A stretch of DNA of 64,000 nucleotides from Fischerella sp. CENA71 (GTDB lineage Bacteria > Cyanobacteriota > Cyanobacteriia > Cyanobacteriales > Nostocaceae). The number at the start of each line of letters is the position of its first letter. The stretch's first letter is position 1. Positions 45,018 to 55,449 of the stretch are shown one piece after another. Made by a program: the position numbers and the translations under genes. The DNA is taken from positions 153,064 to 217,063 of the forward strand of contig JANBVI010000053.1 of NCBI GenBank assembly GCA_024239075.1. Reading direction: 5' to 3'. The notes below the pieces were generated by a model. The model was not told where the DNA came from and searched no databases. It saw only the letters and a program-made list of their open reading frames with translations.

Positions 45018-45910
45018 ATTTGGATTCCAGTGAATGCAGCTTAGTTAATCTCGTTCAAGCAAAACTAAGCTGTATTCACTATGAGCTAGGACTTCGACAA
45101 GCAAATAGTCTACAACGAGGGCGTGAAAAATAGGAGAAACACCAACGCATACCAATAAACTATAGATAGTTCACACCTTAGCTGCTAAGTTAATTCCCAT
45201 TCCCTATTTTCAAAACAGAACAAGTAAGCTCTTAAGTATAATCTTTGACTAGAGAAATTAATAATATTAAGTACTAAATCAATTTAAATTTATACGTAAA
45301 GAAAAACATAATTTCATACTATGTTGAAACTATTTAGATAATTAGTATGTTCTAGCACAGGGGGTATGACTACACTTGACAGATATAAAACATCAGCATA
45401 AAGATTAAATGATTCTAAAGAATAAGGAGTAAAGCAACTAGTTTTAGTAAACATTTTTTGTTGATCTTGTTTAGTTATCAAAAAGTTTGCTAGACCCTGA
45501 GGTTAATTACATTTACTGCTGTTTGATGTCGGAAAAAGTAAGCTGTCAATAGAGAGAAAATAAAATAAATATTACATTTTGATGGATTGCTTTCAGTATT
45601 AATGCGGAATCACTCACGAAGTCTTTGCTGTAAGTCTAGAGCAAATACGGTTTTTGTATAGTTAAAGACAAGTTATCCTAAGTAAATACTGGTAACAAAC
45701 ATAGGTGTGTCAATAAGCTCTAGTTATATTTGCTTGTGCTACTAAACTAATTCTTATGTATTTTATTATTCTAGGTTTTTGATAGAAAGAGATTTCACCA
45801 TCTCCAATAGAAAAGGGCTATAACAGGTGAGAGTTAAAGTTTAGAAGACAAGATGAACCATTTAATCGCAGGGTGCAGCCTTACAAAGGAATCAAGAATA
45901 TGGTAGGAGG
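45018..45910. other. Long intergenic region with one hairpin
   Basis: About 890 bp between the RHH-like gene and a kinase gene. A 16-bp stem (45031-45046 with 45063-45078, one G-T pair) lies 14 nt after the RHH stop and probably ends that transcript. The rest is AT-rich, likely promoter and leader of the kinase; no gene was found. Confidence 0.6.
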
Positions 45911-45925
45911 TTGGGTACAAAGAGA

Positions 45926-47986
45926 ATGGGTTCAATATCCAAAAGCGTACCAAAAATCAGCAAGCGTTTGTCTTCGTTGCCACAACGCGCAGATGAAATA
46001 GATAGGCTCACACACTACCCGGTTAATCTGATGCAGCAAGAGGAAGAGGCAGCCCTCCAGTTAGCTCAAAAAATCAATTACATCATTGCCAATCGCTCAA
46101 CACCAGCAATGATGCTGCAAGACATTGCCCAATTGCTAGGAGTGACATTCCAAGTAGATTGCTGCTGCTTAGTGACTGCACACAAAGAGGTAACTGGTAG
46201 TGAAGAATTTATTGCAAATTGGTGTCCCCAAGAGTATTTAAAATCGTCCCCAGATGAAATATTTTCATTAGAGCAGTTGGATTTACCAGTAGTGCAATGT
46301 GCTGCTGAACCAACGATAGAAGACATTGCCACAATTCAGAATAGCCTGAAAATAGGATGTCAACAATTGTCAATACCAGTTAAATCGGTGCTGGCAATTA
46401 CTACTCGTTTAGCAGACAAAAAGAACGGCGTCATTAACTTAATTAAGTCTCAAGTATATGATTGGAGTGATTCAGAAAAATATTTGCTGCGATCGCTAGA
46501 ATCAGTCTGCGCGATCGCTCTAGAACAGGTAGCACAAGCACAGCTAATCGCCTCACAACAAGAATATATAAAAACTTGCGGCAAGCATCAAAACTTGATC
46601 AAGCAATTGACAATACTCGGTCGTAGCAACTTGGAGATTAATCAGATGCTTCAGGTAGCGATCGCTTCTACTGCCGAAGCTCTAGAAGCCGACCGGGGTT
46701 TAATTATATTACTTAAATATACTGATCCCCTATTTAGAAATCTACGCAAAAAACAAATTCCGAAAGCAAAAGCTACAGTGATTGGAGAATGGTCTAGACA
46801 GCCAGAAGATTTTGACATTGAGCAACAAGATAGCGCAGACTATTCCTACTGGCTTTGCCATTGTGGTATTAGTCGGCGTGCCTTTACAGCAGAATCTGGC
46901 AAGCCTGTAATTATTAATGATACCGGAGATCGGCGCAAAGATACTTCCACAATTGCCCAAGTGTTTATCTTAGAAAAACTGCCTGCAATGCTGTTGATGC
47001 GGTTGGAGAATCAAGGCAAAATTTTGGGATTTTTGGCATTACAGCAAACCCAACCCCGTTATTGGGAGACAGCAGAAATTAACATGGTAGAAATGGTCTG
47101 CGCTCAACTCAGTAATGCCATCATTCAAACACAAACACTACGGCAAGTACAAATGTTAGTGGATGAGCGTACATCCCAGTTACAGCGCAGTCTAGACGTT
47201 CAAGCTAAACTCTATGAAAGAACAAAGCAGTATGTTGAGCAATTGCGAGAACTCAACCAACTCAAAGATGAGTTTTTAAGTAACATGAGCGATCGCCTGC
47301 GCTATCCTTTGACAAATATGCGTATGGCTCTACGGATGCTGCGTCAACCAGGCAGATCCCTTGAACAGCAAACCAGATATCTAGATATTCTGGAGGAAGA
47401 GTGTACCAAAGAAATAAATTTAATCAATGATCTATTGACACTCCAGAAACTAGACACTCATCAAGAACCTCCCCAATTTGCTACCCTGGATTTAAATCGC
47501 AGAATTCAAGAAATATCAGCATCTTTTGAGAAAAAGCTGCTAGAAAAAGGATTAAATATTTCTTATGAGTTACCAGAAGCACCCCTACAGCTACAAACAG
47601 AACCAGAAAGTTTTGACCGCATTTTGCAAGAACTCTTAACTAATGCGGTTAAATTCTCACAACGAGATACCATCATCCAACTAGAAGTCACACATCAACT
47701 TATTCAACAGGTTGATCGGGTTATTATTAAAATAACCAACGTTGGACATGGCATCTCAGAAGCAGAAGCTACCTATATATTCGATGCATTCCGTCGTGGT
47801 AGAGGAAGATGGACTCCTGGCACTGGCTTAGGACTTGCTCTGGTAAAATCCTTAATGCAGCATTTGAGTGGGGAAATTGCTGTGGAAAGTACCCCGATTG
47901 AGAATACAGAACTCAGTAAAATCTGTTTTACCTTGAATCTGCCCCAATTTTCTGACCAAGATCAAAGCTACTCCGAAAGTGACTGA
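45926..47986 (+). CDS. GAF-domain histidine-kinase-like protein lacking the phospho-accepting His
   Basis: The 686-residue soluble protein has two GAF domains (about 45-205 and 235-400, the second with EADRGLIILL), a coiled linker, a DHp-like region and HATPase_c. The H-box reads FLSNMSDRLRYPLTNMRM: Asp456 stands where His is expected. The ATPase keeps an N-box LLTNAVKFS and GTGLGLALV, but the D-box is TNVGHGI (Asn for Asp). It is likely a pseudokinase or signalling scaffold. ATG 45926 is chosen; TTG 45911 directly follows AGGAGG and leaves no spacing. It overlaps the SRPBCC gene by 8 nt. Confidence 0.85.
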   Translation: MGSISKSVPKISKRLSSLPQRADEIDRLTHYPVNLMQQEEEAALQLAQKINYIIANRSTPAMMLQDIAQLLGVTFQVDCCCLVTAHKEVTGSEEFIANWCPQEYLKSSPDEIFSLEQLDLPVVQCAAEPTIEDIATIQNSLKIGCQQLSIPVKSVLAITTRLADKKNGVINLIKSQVYDWSDSEKYLLRSLESVCAIALEQVAQAQLIASQQEYIKTCGKHQNLIKQLTILGRSNLEINQMLQVAIASTAEALEADRGLIILLKYTDPLFRNLRKKQIPKAKATVIGEWSRQPEDFDIEQQDSADYSYWLCHCGISRRAFTAESGKPVIINDTGDRRKDTSTIAQVFILEKLPAMLLMRLENQGKILGFLALQQTQPRYWETAEINMVEMVCAQLSNAIIQTQTLRQVQMLVDERTSQLQRSLDVQAKLYERTKQYVEQLRELNQLKDEFLSNMSDRLRYPLTNMRMALRMLRQPGRSLEQQTRYLDILEEECTKEINLINDLLTLQKLDTHQEPPQFATLDLNRRIQEISASFEKKLLEKGLNISYELPEAPLQLQTEPESFDRILQELLTNAVKFSQRDTIIQLEVTHQLIQQVDRVIIKITNVGHGISEAEATYIFDAFRRGRGRWTPGTGLGLALVKSLMQHLSGEIAVESTPIENTELSKICFTLNLPQFSDQDQSYSESD

Positions 47987-48551
47987 AGAAAAATACACAC
48001 CAGAAGAACTCGACTTCATCGCCATTGAAGATGAAATCAACCAAGAGGCGAATGATTTGCAGGCTGTGGCTATTCAAATCGAGAAGATCACTGACCGACA
48101 GCGACAAATTACCGCTACAATTCAAATTCCCCAACCAGTGACACAAGTTTGGGAATTACTCACCAATTATGAAGCCCTAGCCGACTTTATCCCTAACTTA
48201 GCCCAAAGTCGCTTGCTGAAACATCCCAACGGGGGTATTCGCTTGGAACAAATAGGTTCTCAGCGCTTTTTACGCATGAATTTTTCTGCACGTGTAGTTC
48301 TCGATCTTGAAGAACGCTTTCCCAAAGAAATCACTTTCCAGATGATAGAGGGTGATTTTAAAGATTTCTCTGGTAGCTGGTGTTTAGAACCATATTCTCT
48401 AGGTCAACAAATAGGAACTAATCTCTGCTACACAGTCAAAGTTTGGCCTAAACTGACTATGCCGGTGGGAATCATTGAGCGTCGCCTTGCCAAAGACCTA
48501 CAACTCAATTTACTGGCAATTTATCAGCGTTTAGAGAACTCCAAAAAATAA
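47979..48551 (+). CDS. SRPBCC (START-like) family protein
   Basis: The 190-residue protein has a polyketide-cyclase/coenzyme-Q-binding-like SRPBCC domain from about residue 40 (ITATIQIPQPVTQVWELLTNYEALADFIPNL) to the C-terminal helix. Such proteins bind hydrophobic ligands. GTG 47979 starts inside the end of the kinase-like gene (8-nt overlap, GTGACTGA), so the two are translationally coupled and probably act together. The ligand is unknown. Confidence 0.85.
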   Translation: MTEEKYTPEELDFIAIEDEINQEANDLQAVAIQIEKITDRQRQITATIQIPQPVTQVWELLTNYEALADFIPNLAQSRLLKHPNGGIRLEQIGSQRFLRMNFSARVVLDLEERFPKEITFQMIEGDFKDFSGSWCLEPYSLGQQIGTNLCYTVKVWPKLTMPVGIIERRLAKDLQLNLLAIYQRLENSKK

Positions 48552-48760
48552 ATTTAGGATTAGGGGGTGTGGAAGACAGGGGAGACAAGAAAGACAAGGA
48601 GGCTATTTTTCTGGCGTTGTCTTCCCTCACTCCCCACACTCACCACGTCACCGTGTCACTTCTTAATGCCCGGTGCCTGTTCCCTCTTAACGAAATAAGT
48701 TAAGCCCTGCTAGCAATTATGAGTGTCTAACAGGGCTTAATTTTACTTTATAACTGAGGA

Positions 48761-48833
48761 TACCCCCAGGGGAATTCGAATCCCCGTTACCTCCGTGAAA
48801 GGGAGGTGTCCTAGGCCTCTAGACGATGGGGGC
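48761..48833 (-). tRNA. trnE: tRNA-Glu (anticodon UUC)
   Basis: The minus strand folds with acceptor GCCCCCA/TGGGGGT (G1-U72 pair), discriminator A, anticodon loop CTTTCAC with TTC, and T loop TTCGAAT. No CCA is encoded. In cyanobacteria this tRNA also supplies glutamate for tetrapyrrole synthesis. Confidence 0.96.
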
Positions 48834-49193
48834 GCGGTTCACACTTTTATAAATTTAGCGGCTTTTACTTTTCTTGTCAACAGATTAAACGAATAATTTG
48901 ATAGCAAAATTTTAAATAGCAGCAGGTTAAACTTAGTGGAAGCAAAAGTGATTCATCGCCAATGGTTAAAAAATGCACTTTAGGAGGTAAATATGACACT
49001 CAAAGGCTGATAAATCAAGCATTAGCACCGTCTCTTTTGCATCAATCCGAAGAAAATACTGTATTATAGGCAACTAAGTAGAAAAATTTTTCTACTCAAG
49101 CAAAAAAACTAAGTTGTGGTGTTGCACCTGGTAAGTTAAATCTTTACAATTCTTTACAAGAGATTTTGAAAAACATAGCTCAAAATCTACAAC
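48834..49193. other. Intergenic region between tRNA-Glu and antiporter gene
   Basis: 360 bp carrying the divergent promoters. A-rich stretches and no repeats are seen; no small gene is convincing. Confidence 0.55.
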
Positions 49194-51122
49194 ATGGAAG
49201 CATCTTTTGAAATCACCTTGCAGATGGTTATAGCCGTCTTTGCGGGCATCAGTGCTCAGGTAATAGCTGCGTACCTCCGAGTACCCAGTATCGTATTTTT
49301 ATTACTATTTGGTATTTTGCTTGGCTCTGACGGCTTTGGACTATTGCATCCCCATTTGTTAGGCACAGGGTTAGAAGTTATTGTCGCTTTGGGAACGGCA
49401 ATAATTTTGTTTGAAGGCGGACTTAACCTAGAACTGCGAGAGTTAAACAAAGTTTCTACTAGTTTGCAATTACTCGTAACCTTGGGAACTTTAATCACCT
49501 TACTTGGTGGGAGCATGGCGGCTCACTGGCTGGGTGAATTTCCTTGGCCGATCGCTTTTCTGTTCGCCTCTCTAGTAGTTGTCACAGGCCCGACGGTAAT
49601 CAGTCCTCTACTTAAGCAAATTAATGTGGAACGACCAGTTGCCACATTATTAGAGGGTGAAGGAGTTTTAATCGACCCTGTGGGAGCGATTCTAGCCGTA
49701 GTAGTGCTGAACACGATCTTAAATGATAACGCCGACGCCTTTGGTGCCATCAGCAGCTTGGTTATGCGACTGGGTATTGGTGGGATAATTGGTGCTGTAG
49801 GCGGGTGGCTGATGGCGTTAATTTGCAAATATGCCAATTTTCTTTCCTTTGAGGTCAAAAACTTAGTCGTCTTGGCTGGTTCTTGGGGCTTATTTGTATT
49901 AGCACAAATGCTCCGTAGTGAATCAGGATTGATGGCGACTGTAGTGGCTGGCGTAGTGTTTGGAACCGCTTCGGTGCCAGAAGAACGGCTACTGCGACAC
50001 TTCAAAGGTCAGTTGACGATTTTCTGCGTTTCAGTCTTATTCATCTTACTGGCTGCCGATTTATCCATTGACAGTTTGTTTGCACTTGGTTGGGGCAGTT
50101 TATTTACTGTTTTGGCGTTGATGTTTGTTGTCCGTCCAATCAATATTTTGTGTTGTACCTGGAACAGTGATTTAAACTGGCAACAAAAACTATTCCTGAG
50201 CTGGGTTGCACCGAGAGGGATTGTTTCTGCTTCTGTAGCTTCTTTATTTGCGATTTTACTCACCCAACACGGCATTAACGGTGGTGATGCGATTAAAGCC
50301 CTTGTCTTCTTGACAATTATCATGACAGTTTTCTGTCAGGGGCTAACTGCTGGTTGGATTGCAAGGTGGTTAGAAATTACCTCCAAAGAGGCGACAGGGG
50401 CGGTAATTGTTGGTTGCAATCCTTTAAGTATTTTTATTGGTCGCCTGCTACAAGAGAGAGGAGAACCAGTTGTCATGATTGACACTGATCCTGAAGCAAG
50501 TCAACAAGCCCAAGCCGAAAACCTGCGAGTATTAACTAGTAGTGCTTTGGATGCCAATGTTTTAGAAGAAGCAGGATTAGCTTCGATGGGGACTTTTTTG
50601 GCAATGACCAAAAATGGTGAGGTGAATTTTGTGTTAGCCCAGCGAGCCGCAGAAGAGTTTAACCCACCCCGCGTCTTGGCAATTTTTCCCCGCGATCCCC
50701 AAGCCAATAACGGTAAAAAGAATACTAAAGTTAGTCAAGCTTTTATCTCAGACTTTCAAATTAAAACCTGGAATCAATATCTCAAAGATGAGCAAGTCAA
50801 GCTAGGGATGACGACACTCAAAGAACCTGGTTTTTCATTGCAAAAGGTGCAGTTGCAAGCATTAATCCGGACTGGGGAGTTAGTACCACTATTTTTAGAA
50901 CGGGACGAGAAATTGCAAATCATGCCGGCGGGTGAAGATTGGCAAAGTGGCGATCGCATTATCTACCTCTTGCATGATCCCAGACCGAATCTTTTGAAAC
51001 GTCTATCAGGTGGTAGAGATGCAAATCGCCTCTCTCTAGAAAAACTACCAGAAGTCGAAGAAATTCCAATCACTAAATTATCTCAATCTCAACTTTCTGC
51101 TAGTGATGCTCCCGCACCTTGA
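49194..51122 (+). CDS. Cation:proton antiporter with C-terminal TrkA-N domain
   Basis: A CPA1/NhaP-type inner-membrane Na+(K+)/H+ antiporter. Residues 1-395 form about 12 membrane segments, including FEGGLNLELREL, VVTGPTVISPLLKQ and the catalytic-site EGEGVLIDPVGAILAVVVL with the Asp of transmembrane segment 5. Residues about 400-520 form a Rossmann TrkA-N domain (AVIVGCNPLSIFIGRLL, DTDPEASQQAQ), which binds nucleotide and gates transport. A cytoplasmic tail of about 110 residues follows. Its last 34 bp overlap the convergent cytochrome-b-like gene. Confidence 0.92.
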   Translation: MEASFEITLQMVIAVFAGISAQVIAAYLRVPSIVFLLLFGILLGSDGFGLLHPHLLGTGLEVIVALGTAIILFEGGLNLELRELNKVSTSLQLLVTLGTLITLLGGSMAAHWLGEFPWPIAFLFASLVVVTGPTVISPLLKQINVERPVATLLEGEGVLIDPVGAILAVVVLNTILNDNADAFGAISSLVMRLGIGGIIGAVGGWLMALICKYANFLSFEVKNLVVLAGSWGLFVLAQMLRSESGLMATVVAGVVFGTASVPEERLLRHFKGQLTIFCVSVLFILLAADLSIDSLFALGWGSLFTVLALMFVVRPINILCCTWNSDLNWQQKLFLSWVAPRGIVSASVASLFAILLTQHGINGGDAIKALVFLTIIMTVFCQGLTAGWIARWLEITSKEATGAVIVGCNPLSIFIGRLLQERGEPVVMIDTDPEASQQAQAENLRVLTSSALDANVLEEAGLASMGTFLAMTKNGEVNFVLAQRAAEEFNPPRVLAIFPRDPQANNGKKNTKVSQAFISDFQIKTWNQYLKDEQVKLGMTTLKEPGFSLQKVQLQALIRTGELVPLFLERDEKLQIMPAGEDWQSGDRIIYLLHDPRPNLLKRLSGGRDANRLSLEKLPEVEEIPITKLSQSQLSASDAPAP

Positions 51123-51754
51123 ATATTACTTGATGCTAAGTTATCACCTTCAGAGTTGCTAAGTTGAGCTTTCATTTGTTTTTCTTGCCACAATACGCTC
51201 AATAAATGCACAACAGAAATGATAATGGCAGCAATGGAAAGAATATAACTGTGGATGGTGTAGAGTCTTTGGATCGTTAGTGTACTTATTGCACCACCAC
51301 CAGTCAGGATTTCGCGTAGCTGCGAACCAATCAAAGGAATCGCCTCAATGGTTCCCAATTCTATGCTAAAACGCCAGAATCCTTCTTGATCCCAGCTTAA
51401 AATCATTGCTGTCCAACTTAAGCCAATTACTGTTAAGGTGAACAAGATCGCACTCATCCAGGCTGATAACCAACTCTTGCGAAACTGTCTACCTAAAAAT
51501 AACACTACAATTTGCACGAGTGCGATCGCAATTACTCCATTACCAGCAATATTGTGAGCTTTGCGGAATAACCAACCATATTGCACCTGATCTGTTATTA
51601 GTTTTAACGACTGATAAGCTCTACCTGCTGCTGGTTCGTAGTAAATAGATAACAAAATGCCAGTAGAAGCTGCAACCAAAGATAAGGTAACAATCACAAC
51701 AGATAATACCGTGGCTATGCGCCGCAGAACCCTATTAAACTCGGTGCTTTCCAT
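51089..51754 (-). CDS. Cytochrome b N-terminal-domain protein
   Basis: A membrane protein of about 221 residues with four hydrophobic helices, similar to the cytochrome b/b6 N-terminal half: GILLSIYYEPAAGRAYQSL, FRKAHNIAGNG (heme-ligand His) and YTIHSYILS...VVHLLSVLW (further His ligands). It is not petB: that gene is normally beside petD and has a different start. It could be a b-type cytochrome for an alternative electron route. ATG 51754 or GTG 51757 may start it; AAGGAG is upstream. It is convergent with the antiporter gene and overlaps it. Confidence 0.85.
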   Translation of the reverse strand: MESTEFNRVLRRIATVLSVVIVTLSLVAASTGILLSIYYEPAAGRAYQSLKLITDQVQYGWLFRKAHNIAGNGVIAIALVQIVVLFLGRQFRKSWLSAWMSAILFTLTVIGLSWTAMILSWDQEGFWRFSIELGTIEAIPLIGSQLREILTGGGAISTLTIQRLYTIHSYILSIAAIIISVVHLLSVLWQEKQMKAQLSNSEGDNLASSNIQGAGASLAES

Positions 51755-51929
51755 CACTCACCGCTCCTTTTCTTAGCTAATAATGTACTTTCATAACAAT
51801 TTTAACTAAGAAATATTAAGAAAATATAATTGAAAATTAACAATCTAAGCAGAAAAGGGAGGGAGACACGGGGAATTCCTTGATAATTAGACATCTGGTG
51901 ATAATTAAATATGCATCAGCCAAAATCCT

Positions 51930-51983
51930 TGTAGAGACGCGTTCGCTTTTAGCGTTCCCGCAGGGTAATTTCGCGTCTCTACA
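51930..51983. repeat. Inverted repeat of the 'agagacgcg' family
   Basis: TGTAGAGACGCG (51930-51941) and CGCGTCTCTACA (51972-51983) form a perfect 12-bp stem around a 30-nt arm holding CGCTTTTAGCG. It lies between the cytochrome-b-like gene and cheR. Related shorter copies are at 29.14, 53.96 and 55.38 kb. Confidence 0.85.
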
Positions 51984-52039
51984 TTCTTTTTCGGAGATGT
52001 CTATTTCTCTGCCTCACCGCATCACCGTGTCTCTTCTCA

Positions 52040-52894
52040 TTACCCGATGCCTCTCGTTTCAGGATTATGCAATCGATAGCACATTCCCTTCTCTAATTGA
52101 ACTCGCTCAAATGATTGATCTAGGTTGATAGTTGTTTCACCACTACCGAGAAATAAGTAACCATCTGGTCTTAATTGCTGCTTAACTTTTTTCAGTAATG
52201 ATTTTTTGGTTGATATATCAAAGTAGATTAAAACATTGCGTAAAAAAATAACGTCGATTTTGGGTAGGGATGACCAAGATTGGACAATATTGATCTGACG
52301 AAACTCAACCATTTGGCGAATTTCTTCCTGAATTTGCCACTCACTATTTAGCTTTTGAAAGTACTGTTCACAGAAACTTTTAGGCAACCCACGCTTAATT
52401 TCCAGTTGGTTATAACGTCCTTGACGGGCCCGTGCTAACACCTTGCTGGAAAAATCACTAGCAATCAGCTTTACAGACCAATTGGCAAGCATGGGAAAAT
52501 AGGCGTGCAGCAGCATAGCAATACTGTAGGGTTCCTGTCCATGAGAGCAAGCAGCGCACCAAATATTTAGCGATCGCTCAATTGCTCGTTTTTTGATCAA
52601 CTCTGGTAACACAAATTGTTTGAGTGCTTCAAAGGGATAGCCATCACGGAAAAATGAGGTTTCGTTAGTGACTAGCGCCTCAACCGTCTGAATGTGCAAA
52701 TTGCTAAACGGTTGACTTTGCAGGTAACTTACCAAATGAGCGATCGCAGTAAATCCTGCCGATTCCGCAATTGGTTGCAAATGTAATTCCGCCAAGTAGC
52801 TTTTATCAGCATCCAACACAACTGCGGAATGACGATGAACTAATTGACGCAGATAGTCAAAATCAGTAGTGCTTATACTCATAGTCTGCTGCAT
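52040..52894 (-). CDS. cheR: Chemoreceptor methyltransferase CheR
   Basis: It methylates glutamates of chemoreceptors with SAM. The N-terminal helical domain (1-80) is followed by VTNETSFFRDGYPFE, the SAM site AACSHGQEPYSIAM, and FLRNVLIYFD near residue 218. The 284-residue length is normal. Its ATG overlaps the cheB stop by 1 nt (52894), so it is translationally coupled and last in the cheA-cheW-mcp-cheB-cheR order. No C-terminal TPR is present. Confidence 0.94.
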   Translation of the reverse strand: MQQTMSISTTDFDYLRQLVHRHSAVVLDADKSYLAELHLQPIAESAGFTAIAHLVSYLQSQPFSNLHIQTVEALVTNETSFFRDGYPFEALKQFVLPELIKKRAIERSLNIWCAACSHGQEPYSIAMLLHAYFPMLANWSVKLIASDFSSKVLARARQGRYNQLEIKRGLPKSFCEQYFQKLNSEWQIQEEIRQMVEFRQINIVQSWSSLPKIDVIFLRNVLIYFDISTKKSLLKKVKQQLRPDGYLFLGSGETTINLDQSFERVQLEKGMCYRLHNPETRGIG

Positions 52895-53949
52895 TACTGA
52901 TCCAAAAGAATTCGTCGCATGATCTCATCTGCCATGCGATCAAGTTCCACAACCTGATCGGCAAGCCCAGCATTCACAACTAAACCAGGCATTCCCCAAA
53001 CCACACTACTAGCTTTGTCTTGTGCCAGCACTTGTCCACCTGCCTCGCGGATGCATTGGCAGCCATGCAAGCCGTCTTGTCCCATCCCTGTAAGTATAAT
53101 TGCGAGTGTCCCAGCACCATACACCTGTGCAACCGAACGAAAGAGGACATCGACTGAAGGGCGACAGGAATTTTCTGGGGGTTTTTGATGGGTACCCAAT
53201 CGAACCACAGCTTGATCGCGTTGCACCACCATGTGAAAATCTCCTGGCGCAATCCAGACGTGTCCCGGTTCTACTACCACTCCAGAAACAGCTTCTTGGA
53301 CTGGGATTTGACACTTAGAGGATAATCTTTCAGCTAATAGTTTTGTAAACATCGGAGGCATATGTTGCACAATCAGGATCGGAACCGATAAATTGGCTGG
53401 AAGCTGAGAAAGTAGTGTAGCTAGAGCATTAGGCCCTCCAGTAGAAACCCCAATTGCTAGAACATCCACCCGATCTATCTTCGTACCGGGAGGAAAAGCA
53501 ACTGCATGAGCAATTGTGGTTGGCTTGGGAGAAGGACTATTTATAGCACCAAATACCTTGATTTTGGGAATCAAGTCCTCGCGGATATGTTGGTTAATTG
53601 CCTCCACACTTCCTAAGTTACTGGGTTTGGTTGCATAATCTGAAGCACCTAAAGATAGAGCTTCAAGTGTTGCACTCGCTCCGGTGTGTGTGGAGGTGCT
53701 GAACATAATCACTGACAGTTGGGGATAAGTTTGTCGGATAGCGGCTAAGACTTCTAAACCGTTCATCTCCGGCATCTCAACATCTAAGATCACAACATCG
53801 GGATTTACATGAGGAATTTTAGCAAGAGCAATGCGACCATTGGCAGCAACCCCTACAACTTCTAACTCTGGATCGCTGGACAAAATTTTACTAACTCGAC
53901 TGCGAACTACCACCGCATCATCTACAACCAGCACCCGGATTTTTGGCAT
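52894..53949 (-). CDS. cheB: Protein-glutamate methylesterase CheB
   Basis: A receiver domain (residues 1-120, VVDDAVVVRSRV, phospho-Asp in VILDVEMPEMNG) is linked to the CheB methylesterase domain. The esterase domain has GVSTGGP (catalytic Ser), VQHMPPMFT (His) and LTGMGQDG (Asp). The frame opens with TTG 53961, but ATG 53949 gives the standard MPKIRVLVVDD start. Full length, 351 residues. With cheR it provides the adaptation arm of the locus. Confidence 0.95.
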   Translation of the reverse strand: MPKIRVLVVDDAVVVRSRVSKILSSDPELEVVGVAANGRIALAKIPHVNPDVVILDVEMPEMNGLEVLAAIRQTYPQLSVIMFSTSTHTGASATLEALSLGASDYATKPSNLGSVEAINQHIREDLIPKIKVFGAINSPSPKPTTIAHAVAFPPGTKIDRVDVLAIGVSTGGPNALATLLSQLPANLSVPILIVQHMPPMFTKLLAERLSSKCQIPVQEAVSGVVVEPGHVWIAPGDFHMVVQRDQAVVRLGTHQKPPENSCRPSVDVLFRSVAQVYGAGTLAIILTGMGQDGLHGCQCIREAGGQVLAQDKASSVVWGMPGLVVNAGLADQVVELDRMADEIMRRILLDQ

Positions 53950-54050
53950 AAGAGTTATCAAAGACGCGATGAATCACGTCTGTACAATTTTCAATTTTCA
54001 ATTTTCAGATAATTTTGATTATCTTTAGCGTCAATTATTAATAGTATATA

Positions 54051-55355
54051 TTAATACTTAAAGCTATTGACAACTTTCTGTAAATCTACTGCCATACGAG
54101 CTAATTCTGTAGCTGCGTCAGATGTGTTACTGGCTCCAATTGTTGTACTTTGAGCATTGAGCGCTACAATCCCGATATTTTTGGCAATATCTGAGGTTCC
54201 TTTGGCTGCTTCAGCTATGTTGCGAGCGATTTCATTCGTGGTTGCTGTTTGCTCCTCAACTGCACTTGCGATCGCGCTTTGTAGGTCGTTAATTCGGTTG
54301 ATGATATCAGTAATCTGAGTAATAGCAGCAACTGCACCCTTAGTATCAGTCTGAATTGCTTCTATTCGCTGGCTAATATCCTCAGTAGCATTTGCCGTTT
54401 GCTTGGCTAATTCTTTGACTTCGTTGGCAACTACAGCAAATCCTCTGCCTGCATCTCCAGCTCTTGCTGCCTCAATTGTGGCATTAAGTGCGAGTAAATT
54501 TGTTTGTCCTGCGATCGAGGTAATAACTTTTATAACTTTGCCAATTTCAACGCTACTTTGACCGAGTTTGTCTATGGTTTCGTTGGTGCGATCGGCAGTT
54601 TTAACGGCTTCATTTGCCACCTTTGCTCCTTCAGCGACAGTTTTTGCTATTTCTCGAATGCTAGCATTCATTTCTTCCACCGCAGTTACAACTGTAGTAG
54701 TATTCTGACTCACCTGTTCTGCTGAGGCGGATGCAGAGGTGGCTTGTTCTGCGGTTTGTTTAGCATTTTCTGTCATTTCCTTACTAACAGCAGTCAGTTC
54801 TTCAGCAGAAGACGCAACTGCTGTCGCCACATCTGCCATTTGGCGGATTGATGAGCTTAAGTTGTGAATCATCTGATTGGCATTATCACTCAGCTGCTGA
54901 AACTCTCCAGCATTTGCTGCTTCGATACACTGGGACAAGTTTCCTTGGGCAACAGCAAGGGTGACTTCATTTATACTTTTGATCTGCTCTGTCAGATTTG
55001 CAGACATTTGGTTCAAGTTGTCGAGTAATTCTTGCCAAGAACCCTTAGCACCTTTAACAACTGCTTGAGAACCGAGTTTTCCCTCCGTACCAATTTCAGA
55101 TGCCATGCGAGCAACTTCTTTGGTAACATTTTGGTTCAAACTCACCCATTCATTAAAAACTGAGGCAATTTCACCCAAACCATTGTTCTCGACTGGTAAA
55201 CGAACAGTAAAATCACCGTTTTTGGCTGCTTTTAGTGCTTTCAGTAACGGCTGCAATTGCACATCTGTTGTAGTTTGATTTGTTTCGATCGCATCTGCAC
55301 TGTTGACCGAGGAAGATTTAGAGTTGACTGTTTTCCCAGATCGACTTGTAGCCAT
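54051..55355 (-). CDS. Soluble methyl-accepting chemotaxis protein
   Basis: The 434-residue receptor has no membrane segment. HAMP-like segments lie at about residues 35-160 ([18 protein letters not shown] and [13 protein letters not shown]). The signalling domain has the conserved hairpin tip [34 protein letters not shown]. The long helices contain Gln/Glu sites for CheR/CheB. There is no sensor domain, so input probably comes from a partner protein or from cytoplasmic conditions. It lies between cheW and cheB, so it is the cognate receptor of this array. Confidence 0.93.
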   Translation of the reverse strand: MATSRSGKTVNSKSSSVNSADAIETNQTTTDVQLQPLLKALKAAKNGDFTVRLPVENNGLGEIASVFNEWVSLNQNVTKEVARMASEIGTEGKLGSQAVVKGAKGSWQELLDNLNQMSANLTEQIKSINEVTLAVAQGNLSQCIEAANAGEFQQLSDNANQMIHNLSSSIRQMADVATAVASSAEELTAVSKEMTENAKQTAEQATSASASAEQVSQNTTTVVTAVEEMNASIREIAKTVAEGAKVANEAVKTADRTNETIDKLGQSSVEIGKVIKVITSIAGQTNLLALNATIEAARAGDAGRGFAVVANEVKELAKQTANATEDISQRIEAIQTDTKGAVAAITQITDIINRINDLQSAIASAVEEQTATTNEIARNIAEAAKGTSDIAKNIGIVALNAQSTTIGASNTSDAATELARMAVDLQKVVNSFKY

Positions 55356-55449
55356 TTGCCAAGTACTCCTAAATTATCAGTTAGAGACGCGAGGAACATC
55401 GTGTCTGTATAGTTATCAGGTAATTCTCACTATTTTTACTGTTAATTGT

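Noticed and set aside
51089-51757. Cytochrome-b-like gene considered as petB
   Set aside because: petB has a different N-terminus and normally adjoins petD; here the neighbour is an antiporter and the C-terminus is extended.
53000-53320. Extra minus-strand frames and a plus-strand frame inside cheB
   Set aside because: Shadow frames of cheB; the cheB frame carries all catalytic motifs.
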